Assembly (NCBI RefSeq): GCF_008014675.1
Contig: NZ_VOXD01000011.1
Location: 62,001 to 126,000, forward strand
DNA from: Neolewinella aurantiaca
GTDB taxonomy: Bacteria > Bacteroidota > Bacteroidia > Chitinophagales > Saprospiraceae
Reading direction: 5' to 3'
DNA: 64,000 bases
The notes below the pieces were generated by a model. It was not told the origin of the DNA, did not search any database, and saw nothing but the letters and a program-made list of their open reading frames with translations. Shown piece by piece: positions 61,701 through 64,000 of the stretch. The first letter of the stretch is position 1; each line of letters starts with the position of its first letter. Position numbers and translations under genes: made by a program.

Positions 61701-62954
61701 TTACTCTCCGAACGTCCGGCCGTGCTCCCGGGCCATCATTCCGTTGATGATGAACTGGTAGGCAAGCAAGCCGAAAAGCGCCAGATTGATGAGCAGCGAT
61801 GAACCGGCAGGGATCCCAATCAGCGCAAAGCCCACCAAAGCGGCTGTATATATGGTCAGGAGGAGCCGTGGTTGTTTGCGTTTCGGCCGCAAGAAGCTGC
61901 CCAGCGGGATGGTCAGCATCACGAACGCTGCGGCGAACAGCTGAAAGGTGGAGAAACCAGTCGCGAGCCAGGCGATGCCCGATAGCAGGGCAAGCCCCAG
62001 CGATCCACCAACAAGGCTCGCCATGAGTTTATCGTCTTTGTCGAGCAACAGCCGGCCGTACTTATTGGTCAGCAGGTAAAAGTTCATCAGCGGGTCAATG
62101 ATCCAGGTCAGCAGAAAAAGGAAGACCATGATGTAAACCAGCGGCATGATGTACGGAGCGTACTCGGGGTTGGAGACTGCCTGGCGGTTGAGGAAGTTCA
62201 CTCCGAACCACAGGCCGATCATGATGCCAAAACTCGCTCCGCCGGAGAGTTTCGACATGGCCTCCTGGTACTTGAAGTACATCCGATAGGGCCAGAACCT
62301 TGCCTTCAGCGCTTCCAGCATGGCGAAGCGGGCGAGTTGGTCGGTAGGGTTCAGGCTGAGGGCGTACTTGAGGCGCTCCAGCGCTTCGTCTACCTTGCCG
62401 TTCCGCAGGAGCTGGTATCCGTGGTTGGCGATGGTCGAACTGTCTTCGGGGTTGATGTGCAGCGCCTCCGAGATGGTGTCGTCGGTATCGGTTTTCCCAA
62501 GAAAACCACCGATGTAAATCTTCATGTTAAGCGCCTCGGTGTTCTGAGGGTTTACGGCGAGTGCTTCGTCAACGTAGTGGAGTGCCGCATCGTAATTGCG
62601 CTGGTCCAGCTTGGCTTTTGCCATCAGGGTATAAGCATCGTCGTCTTCGGCGTCCATTTCCATCAGCTGGCCGGCAAACTGCTCGGCAATCTTCGGTTTG
62701 CCGTCGTTCAGTTCAATAATAGCGGCCAGGCGGAGCACCATCGGGTTGTCGGGGTGCTCACTTAGTAGCGGACCGACCAGTTCCCGGGCGCGCTCCTTTT
62801 CCCCCATGTTAGAGAGTGTGTTTACGTAGTACAACTGCGCGATGGGCTCGTCCGGATGGTCAGCCAGGTAGGTCTCCAGCAGCGTCTTGCTCTCCGGCCA
62901 GCGGGCCTGGGACTGGAGGAGGTGGAGGCGTTCGATCAGGGCGTTTAGTTGCAT
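61701..62954 (-). CDS. TPR protein with C-terminal membrane segments
   Basis: A 417-residue protein. Residues 1-220 are TPR units (PIAQLYYVNTLSNMGEKERARELVGPLLSEHPDNPMVLRLAAIIELNDGKPKIAEQFAGQLMEMDAEDDDAYTLMAKAKLDQRNYDAALHYVDEALAVNPQNTEAL). Residues about 235-400 hold four to five membrane helices (GASFGIMIGLWFGVNFL, YIMPLVYIMVFLFLLTWI, LLSGIAWLATGF, LLTIYTAALVGFALIGIP). It is probably a membrane scaffold, and is followed in the same direction by the AAA+ gene upstream of it, so the two could form one transcript. No known name. Confidence 0.78.
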   Translation of the reverse strand: MQLNALIERLHLLQSQARWPESKTLLETYLADHPDEPIAQLYYVNTLSNMGEKERARELVGPLLSEHPDNPMVLRLAAIIELNDGKPKIAEQFAGQLMEMDAEDDDAYTLMAKAKLDQRNYDAALHYVDEALAVNPQNTEALNMKIYIGGFLGKTDTDDTISEALHINPEDSSTIANHGYQLLRNGKVDEALERLKYALSLNPTDQLARFAMLEALKARFWPYRMYFKYQEAMSKLSGGASFGIMIGLWFGVNFLNRQAVSNPEYAPYIMPLVYIMVFLFLLTWIIDPLMNFYLLTNKYGRLLLDKDDKLMASLVGGSLGLALLSGIAWLATGFSTFQLFAAAFVMLTIPLGSFLRPKRKQPRLLLTIYTAALVGFALIGIPAGSSLLINLALFGLLAYQFIINGMMAREHGRTFGE

Positions 62955-62986
62955 GGAGGAGAGTAAAAGGGGAACGAGGGAGGTAA

Positions 62987-63008
62987 GGGGCGGGGCCGCA
63001 GGTGCAGG
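62987..63008 (+). repeat. 22-bp dispersed repeat, single copy
   Basis: GGGGCGGGGCCGCAGGTGCAGG, a slightly degraded copy between the TPR gene and the AAA+ gene. Confidence 0.7.
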
Positions 63009-63034
63009 GGTGGGGACGGGGCGAGCCCCTTCGG

Positions 63035-64000
63035 TTACTTTAAATACTTGAGGATGTCATCGTACAACCCTCCTTTATTGGCAAACATAGCGTAATTCTT
63101 TGCGGTCGTGAACCACTCCGCAGTGGAAGGACGATGCTGGTCGGCTCCCCGCAGGAGGTCTTTTGTTGTGATGGGGCGGGGAACTCCGGTTTTGATGGCT
63201 TCTTCGAGGATACCTTCTACTGCAATATCGACGACAGCGTTAAGATCTGCTCCCGAAAAGTCTTTGGTCCGCTTGGCTACCTTGGCGAAATCAATTTTCT
63301 CGTTTGGCTTGTCGGCAACCTTGAGTTTCAGGATGGCCTCACGGCCAGCTGCGTCGGGCGGCGGAACGAAGATGATCCGGTCGAAACGGCCGGGCCGGCG
63401 AAAGGCCGTGTCCAGGTGCCAGGGTACGTTGGTTGCGCCAATGATGAGCAAGCCATCGTTGTTGGAACTGATGCCGTCCAGTTCGGAAAGGAACTGGTTG
63501 ATTACGTTGCGGCCTGCGCTTTGCTTCATGTCCGAACGCTTAGCGCCAAGGGCGTCGACTTCGTCGAAGAACAGAACGCACGGCTTCTTCTCGCGGGCGA
63601 GGTCGAAGTAGCTGGCCAGTTGTTTCTCGCTGTTCCCAACCCACATGTCCAGAATGTCGTTGAGGCCAACGCTGATGAAATTGGCATCTATTTGCCCGGC
63701 GGTAGCGCGGGCGATGAACGTTTTCCCACAACCCGGGGGGCCGTACAAAAGGATTCCTCCTCCTACTTTTTTGCCGTAGCTGCGGTAGAGCTCTGCGTGT
63801 TGCAAAGGTTGGATGATCTTAAGGTCGATCTCCCGTTTTACGGTTTCCATCCCACCAACATCGCTGAAGTCCATATTGGGCTTGCTGAGCAAGCGCTCGT
63901 CTTCATCGTCGTCCTCAAATTCGAAGTTGAAATCGTCGGCTTCAAACGTGGAAGGTTGGCGGAAGGCCTGGTCGAGCTCGTTATCGGCAAGAAGGATGTT
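63035..64000 (-). CDS. AAA+ ATPase (FtsH/katanin-like), 5' end cut by window edge
   Basis: At least 321 residues are present and the frame is open to the last base, so the N-terminus lies beyond the window. The AAA module shows GILLYGPPGCGKTF, VLFFDEVDALGAKRSD, GLLIIGATNVPW, RRPGRFDR and the helical lid with DFSGADLNAVV. Before it is a very acidic segment (ADDFNFEFEDDDEDERLL). The module resembles the ATPase half of VPS4/CDC48-like proteins, without a zinc protease domain after it. It probably unfolds or remodels a protein complex, maybe with the TPR protein downstream. Confidence 0.85.
   Translation of the reverse strand, partial: NILLADNELDQAFRQPSTFEADDFNFEFEDDDEDERLLSKPNMDFSDVGGMETVKREIDLKIIQPLQHAELYRSYGKKVGGGILLYGPPGCGKTFIARATAGQIDANFISVGLNDILDMWVGNSEKQLASYFDLAREKKPCVLFFDEVDALGAKRSDMKQSAGRNVINQFLSELDGISSNNDGLLIIGATNVPWHLDTAFRRPGRFDRIIFVPPPDAAGREAILKLKVADKPNEKIDFAKVAKRTKDFSGADLNAVVDIAVEGILEEAIKTGVPRPITTKDLLRGADQHRPSTAEWFTTAKNYAMFANKGGLYDDILKYLK

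Overview
The window looks like chromosome of a Bacteroidota bacterium of the Saprospiria/Lewinella type. The evidence is a SusC/SusD pair, two secreted enzymes with type IX secretion (T9SS) C-terminal sorting domains, many short lipoprotein signals, DUF4856/imelysin/HTTM iron-type genes, a DUF1501/DUF1800 pair, A-rich leaders without clear Shine-Dalgarno sites, and promoters of the Bacteroidota TAnnTTTG type. No ribosomal RNA, phage, CRISPR array or complete insertion sequence was seen. The species assignment is inference.

Layout. 0-8 kb: a DEDDh exonuclease, a dihydroorotase, a barrel-like protein, a secreted M12-type metalloprotease and a GH5 cellulase, both with T9SS tails. 8.5-17 kb: a DASS carboxylate transporter, an M24 peptidase, two [2Fe-2S] ferredoxins around an initiator tRNA, IscX, KdsC and lipoproteins. 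17-23.7 kb: UvrD/PcrA helicase, DUF2911 lipoprotein, an SDR and an unaccompanied maltokinase. 23.7-31.7 kb: a minus-strand locus of two tandem DUF4856 lipoproteins, imelysin, an HTTM membrane protein and a TonB-dependent receptor, probably for iron or another metal. 31.9-37.5 kb: acyl-CoA dehydrogenase, DUF1501/DUF1800 pair, esterase-like lipoprotein. 38-42.7 kb: susC-susD without attached enzymes. 43-48.2 kb: ACR3 arsenite exporter, AraC regulator, methyltransferase, zinc-ribbon mini-protein, NmrA-like reductase, AhpD-like protein (a stress/detoxification-flavoured stretch). 48.3-64 kb: TypA, an M57-type metalloprotease, a small membrane protein, a RibF-glycosyltransferase fusion, Mrp, RuvB, a CPA1 antiporter, a class V aminotransferase, and a TPR protein beside an AAA+ ATPase cut by the right edge.

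The most unusual content is repetitive DNA. First, a short sequence with core CGCAGGTGCA inside GGGCGC-N3-CGCAGGTGCAAAG occurs about 19 times. Ten copies form five inward-facing inverted pairs; most copies are intergenic, but one encodes the end of the TonB receptor signal peptide and another encodes a loop of the HTTM protein. Second, two 125-bp copies of a miniature inverted-repeat element (8093-8217 and 52033-52157) are each bounded by a different perfect 9-bp target duplication. Third, one reading frame joins a complete RibF (FMN/FAD synthesis) to a family 2 glycosyltransferase. These three observations, and the DUF4856-imelysin-HTTM-TonB locus, are the best leads.
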